Positions 35,686-47,744 of a stretch of 64,000 nt of DNA are shown here, in pieces. Source of the DNA: Castanea sativa (lineage: Eukaryota; Streptophyta; Magnoliopsida; Fagales; Fagaceae). Under the pieces are notes generated by a model. It saw only the letters and a list, made by a program, of their open reading frames with translations, was not told the origin of the DNA and did not search any database. The translations under genes and the position numbers were made by a program. The stretch spans positions 4,921,945 to 4,985,944 of the forward strand of contig NC_134015.1 in the NCBI RefSeq assembly GCF_040712315.1, written 5' to 3'. Position 1 is the first letter of the stretch. The number at the start of each line of letters is the position of its first letter.

Positions 35686-38191
35686 ATGGAAAAGTTTAAG
35701 TGTCTAGTTGATACCGCCGCTGGAATGGAAGGCTTTAGAGCCAAGTATCACATTCCCGGCGATGTAGGTTTAGAATACTGCCCGGCGGAAGCCGTGGCCG
35801 ATTCTAGAAAGGCCGGAGAGGTTATCATCCCAATGGTAGCCTTTGTAGAAGGTGGGATGGCCCTCCCAATGAAGCCTGTAACTAGGGAGTACCTCCGCAA
35901 CCACCGGTTGTGTCCCGATCAGTGCGCCCCAAACGTTTTTAGAGTTTTGGGTAGTGTCGATGCTCTAAACGAGCAAATGGGTCTGAACCTCACCTGGCAC
36001 GATGTCGTGTTTATGTACGAGTGCCATAAACTCACCAAAGTAGGTTACTACATTAAATCCCGCTCTAGTGTCGTTAGGCTAATCTCCTGTCTGCCCAAAT
36101 CCAACAAAGGCATGAAGGATGACTACCTGATCGTCTCTAGGAACTGGCACGACGGCCTCTACTGCCCAGTTGAGTGGGGGGATCCAGGTGTGACACCCTA
36201 GGATTAACCTCCCCACCACATAACTTCCTCTAACACCCACAAAAATGTGTATTCATATTTACTTAAAGTTATTATATGTTGTGTGAATCTGACCATGTTT
36301 GTTTGCTTTGACGTCTTTCTTTGCAGATAAGCAACACGTGCGCCCACGCTTAAGCCACTGCAACGTTGCAGATCTAAACCGAGTACTACGCTCCGAGGTG
36401 TTTGTCAGCGGAGACCTACAACTTAGGGCTGCTCATCTGATTCTGGGGTACGATCCCATTTCCTTGGACTTCCAGGAGATAGAAAACGCCATAATCGCGG
36501 GTGACCGAAGGCGAAGGAGGATAAACGTAGCCCGACCTCACTTTTTGGACGACCACGACCTCCCTGACGCCCCTCACACCGTTTTGTACACACAGCCTAT
36601 AGCGGCGATTCCCCTCGCTGTGCATTCCCAGGCCATTGCTGTCCCAGAGGAGCGAGTGTCTTCTTCAAACACCTTGGACGAGGAGATAGAACAATTCCAG
36701 CTTGAGGACTCCCCCCGACCTTGCGAAAATCCGTTTGTTATCCTTTCTGACTAGGAAGAAGAAGAAGCTGAGGCCTCGGGGATCGTAGGTCTGGTGATAG
36801 CTCGTCCAGACGACAGTTCAATCGAAGAAGACATGGACAAGCTGAAGGACCTCATGATCGATAGAGGTGCCCGAGTGGCAAAGAAGGGAGCAAGAGGGTC
36901 CCAAGCTCCCCCTGCCTTGCCACCACCCCCTCCTCCAGCCGAGCCAAAACCTCCCATGGACGATTCTAAGAAGAAGAGAAAAGTGGACGCCGAGGGGGCG
37001 GGTGGCGAGAAACTAAAGAAGCTGAAACAGCAGCCGTCGCTGGTCCAGCAGCAGAAGCCGGACAAAGGCAAAGGGCGCGCCCGCTCAGTCGAGAGTGGGG
37101 AGATCAGGGAAGTGGCCGAGGTGCGTCGAGCACCAGCCACCTGGTCTCCTGATTTGAGGCTGGACGGCGCGCCTATTCCCTGCCACTCCAGCATCAGGGC
37201 AGTCCAACAAGGCCACGCCCACCACTTAGCCGAGGTGTTGGAGCGTCCTCTTCTGTTGCCCAAGGATATGGAATCCTTGGAGAAGATGGGCCAGCCGCAG
37301 CTGTTCCTCTCCTTAAAAAGAGGTTTAGCTCTGGTAAGTTCCATCTTGCACTTATGTTCTATATTTATTTGTAAATACTTCACTGCATTTAACCTCCTAA
37401 CATTTTTGCAGTCCATCCAAGAGGTTTTTGCGGCCGAGAAGTTCGTGGAGGATTCTCGGAAGCGCACTGGGATGGAGCAAGAGTTAAGACAAGAGGCAGA
37501 AAGGTCCCTGGACCAGGCCCTGGCAGAGAAAGGGAAGATCACGTCACAGCTGGCCGACCTGAAAAGAGAAAGAGACGGCGACAAGGCCAGCTTGAAGACG
37601 ATGGAAAGCCAAGTGGAGGGGCAGCGTAAGCTCCTACGTCAAAAGGATGACGAGCTTGCCCAAGTCCAACAGGCACGCTCTGACTTAGAAAAGGAGCTTA
37701 CGCGGGCGAAAGAAGAGGCTCGCGCCCACAAGCACGCCTTGGAGGCCGCGAAGAAGGCCAGTTATCAGGAGGGGGTGACCAGAACGCAAGAAGAGTTGAC
37801 AGAGGCTTTTGCGGCCTTGTGCCGTGAGTACTGTCAGCTCGTCTGGGGGGAAGCTATGAATGCAGCAGGGGTTCCTCAAGTTTCCGAACTGAGGAAGCCC
37901 GAGAACATTTGGCTTCCCCTAGACATACAGGAAATTGAAGACCCTCCTGTTCCTGCCTCTCCTGCCCTTCCTCTTGTGGTACAAGAGCTTGTTCCTACTC
38001 CTACAGAACCTGAAGGTTCCCATAAAGAGGAGGGCAAGTGTGATGGTGCCGAGAAGGAGGAAATACCAAGCGTGCAGCCCCTCATTCCTTCAACAGACAA
38101 AGGGAAGCAAGCCTTGTCGACCTTTGAACTAGAATTGAAGAGTACTGAGGCTGGCAGCAGCTCCTTTCAAGATCCCCCTTCCCTTGTTTAG
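35686..38191 (+). pseudogene. Antisense gene of Tat element, three exons
   Basis: On the strand opposite gag-pol lies a spliced gene. Exon 1 (35686-36187) starts at ATG. Intron 1 runs 36188-36326 (gtgtga...tttgcag). Exon 2 is 36327-37333, and a 78-bp intron 37334-37411 (gtaagt...ttgcag) precedes exon 3 (37412-38191, stop TAG). Joined length is 763 codons including stops. The first part (about residues 55-200) resembles the putative gypsy-type transposon domain (Pfam Transposase_28), with WHDVVFMYECHK and NWHDGLYCPVEWG. The middle is proline- and lysine-rich, with a possible nuclear signal SKKKRKVD. The C-terminal part is a long coiled coil (about residues 480-640). A single TAG at 36752-36754 interrupts exon 2; the same frame continues on both sides. 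Function unknown. A polyadenylation-like aataatcaatgaa follows at 38231. Confidence 0.85.
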
Positions 38192-38631
38192 GGCCTAGTC
38201 TAGGAATTTTCTGTACTTCCCTTTCTTGTAAATAATCAATGAAGAACATTTTTATTCGGCTTTCATTATTGTTGCCTTTGTTTTACTTTATTCTCTTTGT
38301 GTTTGCCATGAAAGTTTGCAATAACAAATAGTTACAGGGAAAACAGAATAAGCACAACTCCACCATACAAACCATTATGACTTCCAAATTGCCACATAAC
38401 TTTAGATATTAAATAATATCACAGTGTAGATAACTCACATACTGGTTAAACTTTTGTAACCTGACGTGTTGCTTTCACTAGGACGTAAGGTCCAAAGACC
38501 ATTCCTTACAAGGATTGATTTAACATTCAAAAATGAAGAACTTGAGATCCAAATTAACGAATGGAAAGATAATAATTTTCCTAAAACATGTGATAAGAAT
38601 AAGAACAGTGTAAGAATAAGATGAGAATAAT

Positions 38632-39600
38632 AATTTTGTGGTCCGAGGACTATACTTAAACAAGTTTCTGTTTGATTCTTAACAGTTGTAACCTCAAACG
38701 TTAATTTCCCCAAAGTAGGGGGCCCGAGGACCCGACATAACTAAGGTTCTGTTTAACAAATGACAAAATATCAGTTTCCACAAGGTTTGTGGTCCGAGGA
38801 CTACACTTAACCAAGTTTCTGTTTGATTCTTAAGAATAGTAACTCCAAATGTTAATTTCCGCAAAGTAGGAGGCCCGAGGGCCCGGCATAACTAAGGTTC
38901 TGTTTAACAAATGACAAGATATCAATTTCCACAAGGTTTGTGGTCCGAGGACTACACTTAACCAAGTTTCTGTTTGATTCTTAAAGATAGTAACTTCAAA
39001 TGTTAATTTCCCCAAAGTAGGAGGCCCGAGGACCCGACATAACTAAGGTTCTGTTTAACAAATGACAAGATACTAATTTCCACAAGGTTTGTGGTCCGAG
39101 GACTACACTTAACCAAGTTTCTGTTTGATTCTTAACAGTTGTAACCTCAAACGTTAATTTCCCCAAAGTAGGAGGCTCGAGGACCCGACATAACTAAGGT
39201 TCTGTTTAACAAATGACAAGATATCAATTTCCACAAGGTTTGTGGTCCGAGGACTACACTTAACCAAGTTTCTGTTTGATTCTTAAGGATAGTAACTTCA
39301 AATGTTAATTTCCCCAAAGTAGGAGGCCCGAGGACCCGACATAACTAAGGTTCTGTTTAACAAATGACAAGATATCAATTTCCACAAGGTTTGTGGTCCG
39401 AGGACTACACTTAACCAAGTTTCTGTTTGATTCTTAAGGATAGTAACTTCAAATGTTAATTTCCCCAAAGTAGGAGGCCTGAGGACCCAACATAACTAAG
39501 GTTCTGTTTAACAAATGACAAGATATCAATTTCCACAAGGTTTGTGGTCCGAGGACTACACTTAACCAAGTTTCTGTTTGATTCTTAAGAATTATAATTG
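38632..39600. repeat. 151-bp tandem array
   Basis: The marker ggtccgagg recurs at 38640, 38791, 38942, 39093, 39244, 39395 and 39546, exactly 151 bp apart each time. Each unit also holds ggaggcccgaggacccgac and ttctgtttaacaaatgacaa. Units are highly similar. The array lies between the integrase end and the tail of the antisense gene; tandem arrays in this position are known from Tat/Ogre elements. Short minus-strand frames here are repeats, not genes. Confidence 0.95.
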
Positions 39601-39655
39601 GAAACTCCTGAGGTATTTATAACTTTGAAGTGAGTACAAATAAAAATATACTTTA

Positions 39656-42600
39656 TTAATAGTAATACCTTCGCAGGTTATTTACATTCCATGGGTGTGG
39701 TACAATTCTTTCATCTAGATCAGCTAGCCGATACGACCCTATGCCCGCTATTGAAACAATGCGATAGGGGCCTTCCCAATTTGGTCCTAGCTTACCCCAC
39801 GCTGGGTTCCTAGAAGTGCCCACAACCTTTCTTAGTACGAGATCCCCAAGCGCAAGTGGCCTTAGCTTTACCTGCGCATCATATCCCCGTTTAAGTTTTT
39901 GTTGATAATAAGCCATCTGGACCATGGCTGCCTCGCGTCGTTCTTCAAGTAAATCAAGACTTTTCTCCAGGAGTCCATCGTTGTTCTCCGGGTTAAAAGA
40001 ACTCGTCTTTAGGGTGGGAAAACCAGATTCTAGGGGTATCACCGCCTTGGCTCCATAAGTCATAGAGAACGGTGTTTCTCCCGTGGACCTGCACGGTGTG
40101 GTCCGATACGTCCACAGGACATGTGGGAGTTCTTCTACCCATCTGCCTTTCGCATCATCTAACCTTTTCTTCAGCCCACTGACTATGACCTTGTTAACGG
40201 CCTCGGCTTGCCCATTTCCCTGAGGATAAGCTGGGGTGGAGTATCTGTTTATGATGCCCATATCACCGCAATACTTCCTAAAAGCCTTGCTGTCAAATTG
40301 AACACCATTGTCTGATATAAGTGTGTGCGGTATTTCGAATCTAGTGACGATGTTCTTCCAGACAAACTTCTTGGAATCAATGTCCCTGATATTTGCTAAG
40401 GGCTCAGCCTCGACCCACTTAGTAAAATAGTCCGTCCCCACGAGCAGCCATCTTTTATTTCCTGCTGCCCTCGGAAATGACCCAACTATGTCCAATCCCC
40501 ACTGTGCGAAAGGCCAAGGACTGGACAGGGGGTTAAGAACCCCTCCAGGTTGATGAATATTAGGGGCGAACCTCTGGCATTGATCACATTTCCTGGCATA
40601 GTCTTGAGCCTCCCTTTGCATATTGGGCCACCAATAACCCTGAGTCAGAGCTCTGTGGGCTAAGGATCTTCCCCCGGTTTGGCTGCCACAAATCCCTTCA
40701 TGCAGTTCTTCTAGAAGCCCTTTCGTTGAGTCAGGGTGCACACACAACAAGTACGGTCCTGAAAAGGATCGTTTATACAGTTTCTGATCATCGGACAACC
40801 AGAAGCGCGGCTCCCTTCGACGTATCTTATCAGCTTCAGATTTGTCCTTGGGAAGGATGTCATTCTTAAGAAAAGATACGACTGAGTCTATCCAGCTAGG
40901 TCCAGGCCTTATCAGATGAATGTGAGGTGCGTTGACAACGGTAAGAGTGGGTTCTAGCAAATCCTTGACGAGGATAACCCTGGGCAAGCCTTGAGCCGAT
41001 GATGTTGCCAGCGTGGCTAAGGAGTCTGCATGGGTGTTTCCACTCCGAGAGATGTGAGCTAAGACGAAGGAGTCAAATTCAATTTGCTGACGTTTGACCT
41101 GGGCCAAATATTCTTGCATCCTTGGATCTCTAGCCTCCATGGTCCCCGTGACTTGGCCGACCACCAGCTGAGAGTCCGAGAACACATGAATTTCTTTTCC
41201 ACCCATTCTATGTACCATTTTCATGCCTACTAAGACCGCTTCGTACTCGGCCTCATTATTAGGGGCCGAGAATGCCAATCTCAGAGATTTTTCGAAGACA
41301 ATTCCCTCGAGGGACATCAGGACCAGCCCAACACCTGACCCTCTCTGATTAGCCGCCCCATCCACATACACTTTCCAAGTCGGAGATACTGCAGCTGTGA
41401 TCACACCAACTGATTTTTCATCCGTACGCGCCTCTTTCAGAGTTTCTTCTAGCAATGGTTCAGCAAACTCTGCCACTAAGTCAGCGAGGACCTGGCCCTT
41501 CACCAAAGTGCGAGGCTTGTATTTAACGTCAAAAGCCCCCAGGATGGTCCCCCACTTTGCTACCCTGCTTGAGTAGTCGGCGCTACGTAGCACTGCCTTG
41601 AGGGGCAATTGGGTCAGAACCACCACAGTGTGGGACTGGAAATAATGAGGAAGTTTGCGTGTGGCATGAACTATGGCCAGAAGCGCTTTCTCCAGGAGTA
41701 GGTAGCGCACCTCGGCCTCATTCAAAGACTTACTAACGTAGTAGACCGGTCTTTGCACCCCGCTTTCATCCCTTATAAGGACCAGGCTGACCGCGTGGAC
41801 GGCCACCGCCAGATAAGCAAACAAGACCTCGTCCGCCTCGGGGCGAGACAAATTGAGTGGCCGAGAAAGATATTGCTTAAGTTTTTGGAAAGCTAACACG
41901 CAGTCTTCGGTCCATTGAAACCCTTTCCATTTGTTCAACAACTGGAAAAAAGGACGACATCGGTCAGCTGACCGAGATATAAATCTGTTCAATGCAGTAA
42001 TCATTCCAGTTAATTTCTGGATTTCTTTTGGGTTTCTAGGAGGCTGCAAGTCCTGAATAGCCTTCACCTGCGCTGGGTTTACCTCTATGCCTCTATGAGT
42101 GATCATGTATCCCAAAAAATTTCCAGACCCCACGCCAAAAGAGCATTTTGAGGCGTTGAGGCACAGTTTGTACTTTCTTAACACCTGAAAGGTGTCAGCC
42201 AAGTCTCTCACGTATGAAGGTATTGTTTTACTCTTCACCACCATATCATCCACGTATACTTCAATGGTCTTCCCCAGTTGCTGTTCGAACATTCTGGTCA
42301 TCATCCTTTGGTAGGTAGCCCCAGCATTCTTCAAACCAAACGGCATGACCTTATAGTGATAATTCCCCGTCAGAGTAATGAAAGCAGTCTTCTCTTGATC
42401 CTCCGACGCCAAGGGAATCTGGTGGTAACCCTGGAAGGCATCCAAAAAACTCATCCGAGGATGTCCGACAATGGCATCCACCAGTTGATCGATACGCGGC
42501 ATTGGGAACGAATCCTTGGGACAGGCCTTGTTCAGATCAGTGAAGTCCACACATACCCTCCACGCTCCATTCTTCTTTTTAACAACAACTGTATGCGCCA

Positions 42601-42943
42601 ACCATTCGGGGTAGAAAACTTCTTTGATAGCCCCGGCCCTCTTGAGTTTGAGCACTTCTTCCTTCACAGCCTCAGAATGTTCTCTGGAAGAACGCCGAGG
42701 TGGCTGCCTTCTCGGAACAAAGGCTGGGTTGACATTTAAATGATGACAAATGAAGCTCGGATCTACGCCTGGAGCCTCATAAGGGTCCCATGCGAAAACA
42801 TCGATGTTGTCTTTCAAAAATTTCAACAACTCCATCTTCTCTTGGCGCGGTAAAAGTATACCGACTTGAAAGAACTTCTCCGGGTCGTCGGCTACTGGAA
42901 ACTTCTCTAACTCCTCACAATGTGTCTCCTCTCCTGTCATCAT
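39656..42943 (-). pseudogene. pol: pol: RT, RNase H, aRNase H, integrase
   Basis: The 1095-codon frame from the first Met after the upstream stop is the rest of the gag-pol polyprotein. Positions are counted from that Met. Reverse transcriptase (about 100-270) has FLDAFQGYHQI and the catalytic YVDD at 230-233. A Ty3-type RNase H follows (about 370-495). A second RNase H of archaeal type (about 522-648) has YVDGAANQRGSG, FSDSQLV and HADSLA. Integrase has an HHCC finger (H736, H748, C786, C789) and a DDE core (GLDIVG D817, ISDNG D878, AEAVNK E914), and a C-terminal domain to the stop. All catalytic residues are present. It is in the same frame as gag, separated only by TAG codons at 43145-43147 and 42971-42973, so the original gene was one polyprotein. 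It cannot be expressed as such now. Confidence 0.96.
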
Positions 42944-43144
42944 TCCAGATGCATCAGGAGCTGTTAACTGCTATAAGTCTTTGGTGATCAAAGCCGAAGA
43001 CTCGGCTTCTGTCTGATGCAGCACTGCAGCCGATATGCATTGCCTGACCACCGATTGGCTGCCGAGGATTTCCTCAACATATTCCCCCGAGGGGAATTTA
43101 ACTTTAACATGTAAGGTAGAGGAGACAGCTCCCAGAGCGTGCAA

Positions 43145-44983
43145 CTAAGGCCTGGCGAGGATGGCCGTGTATGGAGAGTACACGTCAACCACAATGAAAT
43201 CCACCTCAACCGTTTCTGATCCGGATTGAACGGGCAAACGGATTTGTCCCTTCGGCACAACAGCTCTCCCTTCGAAGCTTATAAGTGGCGAGTCATAAGG
43301 AGTAAGATCCTCCAGCTTCAGTCTTAACCCCGTGAATAGATCAGGGTACATGATATCTGCACCGCTGCCCTGATCAATCATTACCCTCTTCACGTCATAA
43401 TTCCCTATCCTAAGAGTGACCACAAGAGCGTCGTCATGGGGTTGAATGGTACCAGCCTTATCCTCCTCGAAGAATCCCAAGACGGGCAAAGTGACCTTCA
43501 ACCTCTTCGGCCTGCAGCCTGCCTCCTCGGCCTGAGAATGGGAAACCGCCATCACCCTAGTGGGACCTGAGCCGGTCCTGCCAGGTGCAACGAAGATAAC
43601 ATTAATTGTTCCCAATGCCGGCCGAGAGGAATTGTTCCTCTGATTGTTTGAGCCGGATTGACTGCCCTGCCCAGTAGGTTGACACAAGTGCTGCTTCAAT
43701 TTTCCTTCGCTGACAAGCTGTTCCAAGTGGTTCCAAAGGGTCTGACAGTTCTCGGTAGTGTGGCCCACATCCTGATTGTACTGACAAAAGAGGTTTTGAT
43801 TTCTCTTCGCAGGGTCCCCTGCCATCTTACTAGGCCACTTGAAGAAGGGCTCCTTACGAACCTTCTCCAGTAGTTGATGCACTGGTTCTCGGAACACAGT
43901 GTTTATGGCCTGAGGTGCTGCCGAGTCAAATTGCCCGAAGTAATCTCTCCTCGGCTTGTTGTTGTGGTATCTGTCCGACCTGAAATCCCTTCTCTCCTGC
44001 GGGATAACCTTCTCCTTTCCCTTTCCTTGCTGCTGGTCTTCCTCTACCCTTTTGTACTCATCAATACGATCCATAAGGCGACGTACGCTACGGACGAGCT
44101 TTTTTGTCAAAGACTTTCTCAGGTAGTGGTCAGTAGGAAGACCTACCTTGAAGGTATTAAGCGCCACCTCATCAAAGTCACCATCTATTTCATTAAACAT
44201 CTCCCAGTACCGGTCAGAGTATGCTTTCAGCGTCTCACCTTCCTTCATGGTCATGGATAACAGCGAGTCCAATGGCCGAGCGACCCTGCTACACGTAATG
44301 AATCGCGAAGCAAATGCCCTAGTCAGCTCCCCAAATGAACCTATAGACCCCGATTTAAGGCCGTTGAACCACCTCATAGCCACAGGTCCCAAGCTAGAGG
44401 GGAAAACTTTACACATCAAGGTCTCGTTGTGAGAGTGCACTGCCATCCTCTGGTTAAAGTGACTCACGTGCTCCACCGGATCAGTCCGGCCATTGTAGAT
44501 GGTAAAGGTGGGTTGGGTAAACCTCCTGGGAATCCTCCCTCTCTCAATCCTCCGTGAAAACGGCGATTTGAAGAGTTGATGCAACGCCCTACTCATAGCA
44601 TCGTTGCCTAAGCCCCTAGAAGGAAGTTTCTTACGCCTGCGAGCTGGCTGGTCGTCCTCCTCACCGGAGGACATTGCGCTGGGGGGTGAGCACGACCTTG
44701 AGCTGTAGCCACCTCCTCTAGCCTCCTCTGAGGAAGGATTAGATGAGGATGGTGAAGACCTACGTCTGACGCGGCGTAGCTTTCTCTTCAAACGGTTGAT
44801 CTCCTTCTGCATGGCTTTAGAACCATCCTCGTGGGTAGTGCTACCCCCACCATGAGTATGACTAACCCCGGGGTATTCTGTATGGACACTTCCCTCACGA
44901 TCCCTTCGACGTTCAAGACGTTCGAAATGATCCTCCAGTTGTGATCCCTGTGACTCTGCATGGTGAGAACCTAAGCCTGCCAT
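43145..44983 (-). pseudogene. gag: gag and aspartic protease
   Basis: 612 codons from ATG at 44983. The N-terminal 120 residues are charged and Ser/Arg-rich. The retrotransposon gag domain spans about 165-300 (FTIYNGRTDPVEHVSHFNQR and a FNEIDGDFDEVALNTFKVGL segment). A degenerate zinc knuckle, FCQYNQDVGHTTENC, lies near 400. The aspartic protease follows with VMIDQGSGADIMYPDLF near 535. The frame ends at a TAG where the protease is not finished (43145-43147); the next codons continue the protease fold in the same frame to a second TAG (42971-42973). These two point stops cut gag-PR from pol. Apart from them the frame is intact over 1776 codons. Confidence 0.95.
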
Positions 44984-45012
44984 AATATCCCTACCTCTTC
45001 TAGACTAGATTT

Positions 45013-45028
45013 CCCACAGACGGCGCCA
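45013..45028 (-). promoter_or_regulatory. Primer binding site, tRNA-Asp type
   Basis: On the minus strand, two bases after the LTR, tggcgccgtctgtggg begins with TGGCGCCGT. This matches the 3' end of tRNA-Asp, the usual primer of Tat elements, for about nine bases before diverging. Confidence 0.8.
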
Positions 45029-45030
45029 AT

Positions 45031-45778
45031 TGTAAGTGCACAATTGCACCTGGACCCAGGAACAGCGACGGGCTCAGGCCCAATGAGCCTTAAACAACAT
45101 AAATTTGTAGAGTGTGGGCTTGAAACCCAAGTTAGAAGTATTGAGGATTCGACGACAAGCTAAGAACTACAAATACTCATAAATAACAAACAAATATTGC
45201 AAATAAACCTCCTCGGACGTAAGCCGAGAGCTCTCCTTCTATTATGTCTTTTTCTGTTCTTTTTTAGATTACAAAAAAGATCCCCCCCTCTTTTGTTCTA
45301 GGTTCCCCCTTAAATACTTCTCTTTCTGATACTTTGTCCACGTGTTGCTCCAACCTCCTTCCCCCTAGATATTTCTTTTCTTAGTGCCTTTGGATAGTGA
45401 CCAGAAGTTTCCCTTCCACTGTTCAGGGGTCACTTCCCCATTAATGCGGCGAGGGAGGTAGGTGCAGAGTCTTTAATGTGGAGGTGACAGCCTTTGCCTT
45501 TGGTGTTTCTTGAATATCGGTGCCTCTAGGACATTCAAGGGTTCCCCCTTATAACCATCGGTCTTCACAGAGCTGTGTCTTGACCTTTATAACGAAGTCC
45601 CAAGTTCTCTTATGTTTGTCCGAGGAGAAAATCACCCTCGGATGGGTCCTCGGATTCTCAGCGTATGGGCCGACCCGTAGTACTAACAAGTTCTCAACCC
45701 AAGAGCAGTTCGGCCTTCCTTGCCATAGCCCATAGCCCATAGACCCATATACCCACTGGGGTCTTCTTACTCCCCACA
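45031..45778 (-). repeat. LTR (5' LTR in element sense)
   Basis: 748 bp, same ends as the other LTR. The 7-bp length difference is a doubled catagcc near 45731. The TATA-like tatttaag occurs on the minus strand near 45315. Confidence 0.97.
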
Positions 45779-45783
45779 ATATT

Positions 45784-47622
45784 GACATGTTTTACCCACC
45801 AATAATAGGCTAACAGCCTGTTGTGATCACTTTATTATTCTTATATCAGCATTTTTAATTTGTACTTTATTTTTTATTAGTTTTTTTTTCTTATTCTCTT
45901 TTTTAGTACAAAAGAATTGTATTATTTTATGTATTTGCTTTTTTTTTTTTGTGATGTTAATATATTCATATTATCTTTTTATTAAATTTTATATAATTTA
46001 ATTTTCTTTGTGACCACCCTAAAAAAAATTCCTAGAGCCGTAATTTCATGCAAACCCATTAATTCCATCATATATGTCCATTTATTTATATAAATTTATC
46101 AAAATTTACTCATGCGCATTCTATAATCTCATCATGCAAAAGAGAAGGGAGATTGACTACACACCTAGGCAAGCATAGATTGATTCATGGATAGCCAACA
46201 GAACTCAAATGTATTATTCAAGGATTCATGGCACTTAGCCATTTGTGATGCAATTCAATAAACGTACTTATTTGGCATTTAAAGCTAAAACTATTAATAG
46301 AAATGGACAACAAGGCTAATATGAAAACAAAATCGATCAAACATTAATGGCTAAAACAAAAGTTTTGAAATTTAAAGGGCCAAAATCAAAATAACCTCAA
46401 ACTTTAAGACCAAAAAGGTTCTTTAGTTTTTATATACAATACACAAAACAAAATAACAAACCTTGAGAATATTAGACATAAAAAAGAAAAACCATCTCTT
46501 CTCTCTAGAAATAATAAAAATAATGTTAGTTATGTCAAATTGCTCCATTGTATCCTTTTCCTAAGCAAAGCAATGAGATTTTCCCCCCCTTTTTTTTAAA
46601 GAAAAATGATAGTGTAATTCTATTAAGAATTATTAGGGTTGTACAACAGGGAGTAAAATATTTGAAATACGTGAGGCCACGGGGGTATATCTTCCACCCA
46701 GCAAACTACATTATCATGATTATGAGACTCTTTAGCTTATCGTTCCACCTAGTAAATATTCAAATTTTACATGTCTAAGACCACTCGGTAGAATCTTGAT
46801 ATCATGCAGAAGGTGACCGAGACTTATCATGGTATGGTGTTTGCTTGTGTAGAGAGCTCCTTCAATACACTTTGACAATGACAATCTATCTCCAATTAAT
46901 TCTCTAATTCCGCAAATTCAATCACATGACACAAACCTGAAGTTTCTATCTCTAAAGACCTTAATGCAGACAAGAGAATAATGAGATTTTAGTACCTTTG
47001 CTAGCTGCAAGGCTCACTGTCTGCTCTGCCAAGAGCCTGGAGGGAATGATGCGGCACCTTATAATGGAGAAATAAATTCACATATGTTGCGTAAAATTTA
47101 AGTAAATGTTTATTTAAGAATAAACATTTTCCTTTACCTTTTGAGTTCTTGAATAAATTTTTTTTTCTCATTTTGATAATACAGAAATAACATTAATAAA
47201 AGTAGTTAAAAATAACATGTTAATGTAGGAAGTACCAGAGACTATACTTTCAAAATAGACTATAATGGAAAAAAAGAATTGAATAATCTTTTAAGAATAC
47301 TTAACAGACTCCAAAAACTCGGGACTAACGCTTTGATAGTGTTGTTGTTGTTGTAGTATTTTAATAATGGAGAAATTATTTTATAATTTATCATTATGCT
47401 TATATATTTATCATTTTCATATAAAACTTTCCTTGGCACATGCTGGCTACTTACCTACTAATACTTACTTAAAAATATATATATGCTTTTGAACAACAAG
47501 CAACCCCTCTCCTACTCTCATAAGTACTTTACGAGAAAAAAAAAAAAAAAAATTATACACCCATGGAGCAAGCTCTAGGATTTCACAAGGGGAGTGAGCC
47601 CCACACGGGACCCACTATGGGG
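45784..47622. other. Copy B stretch without genes
   Basis: Continues the homology to copy A interrupted by the Tat element and matches 20799-25050 minus copy A insertions. It holds the empty sites of the three DNA elements found in copy A (near 46151, 46690 and 47370). No coding frame. Confidence 0.7.
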
Positions 47623-47744
47623 TCCACTGATGTAAAACAGAATTTACAATTTAATTATTGTAATTTATTAATTTTGATATTTAATTTGTAAGTTTCATTA
47701 TTTTAGGTTTAGGGTTAGTATTTTCTAGTTTTTAGGTGCTTTTA

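Larger units (their letters stand above)
34438..45778 (-). mobile_element. Ty3/Gypsy Tat-lineage LTR retrotransposon
   Basis: An 11341-bp element with TG...CA LTRs and a perfect 5-bp target duplication atatt (34433-34437, 45779-45783). The uninterrupted target is preserved in copy A at 20794-20798. Sense direction is minus: LTR, primer site, gag-PR, RT, RNase H, a second (archaeal-type) RNase H, integrase, a 151-bp tandem array, an antisense gene, LTR. The second RNase H and the antisense gene between integrase and 3' LTR are hallmarks of the Tat lineage. Its coding DNA is visibly more GC-rich than its surroundings. Three in-frame stops disable it. By-eye comparison of the LTRs gives about 14 substitutions and one 7-bp indel. 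Confidence 0.97.

Noticed and set aside
36751..37584. 277-codon minus-strand frame
   Set aside because: It is the shadow of the antisense gene on the plus strand; Ser/Pro-rich, no domains.
38435..39015. Two similar short minus-strand proteins
   Set aside because: They are the 151-bp tandem array translated, and recur only because the repeat recurs.
42278..42739. 153-codon plus-strand frame
   Set aside because: Complement of the reverse transcriptase coding region; no independent evidence.
43874..44432. Plus-strand frames of 94-128 codons
   Set aside because: Shadows of the gag frame on the minus strand.
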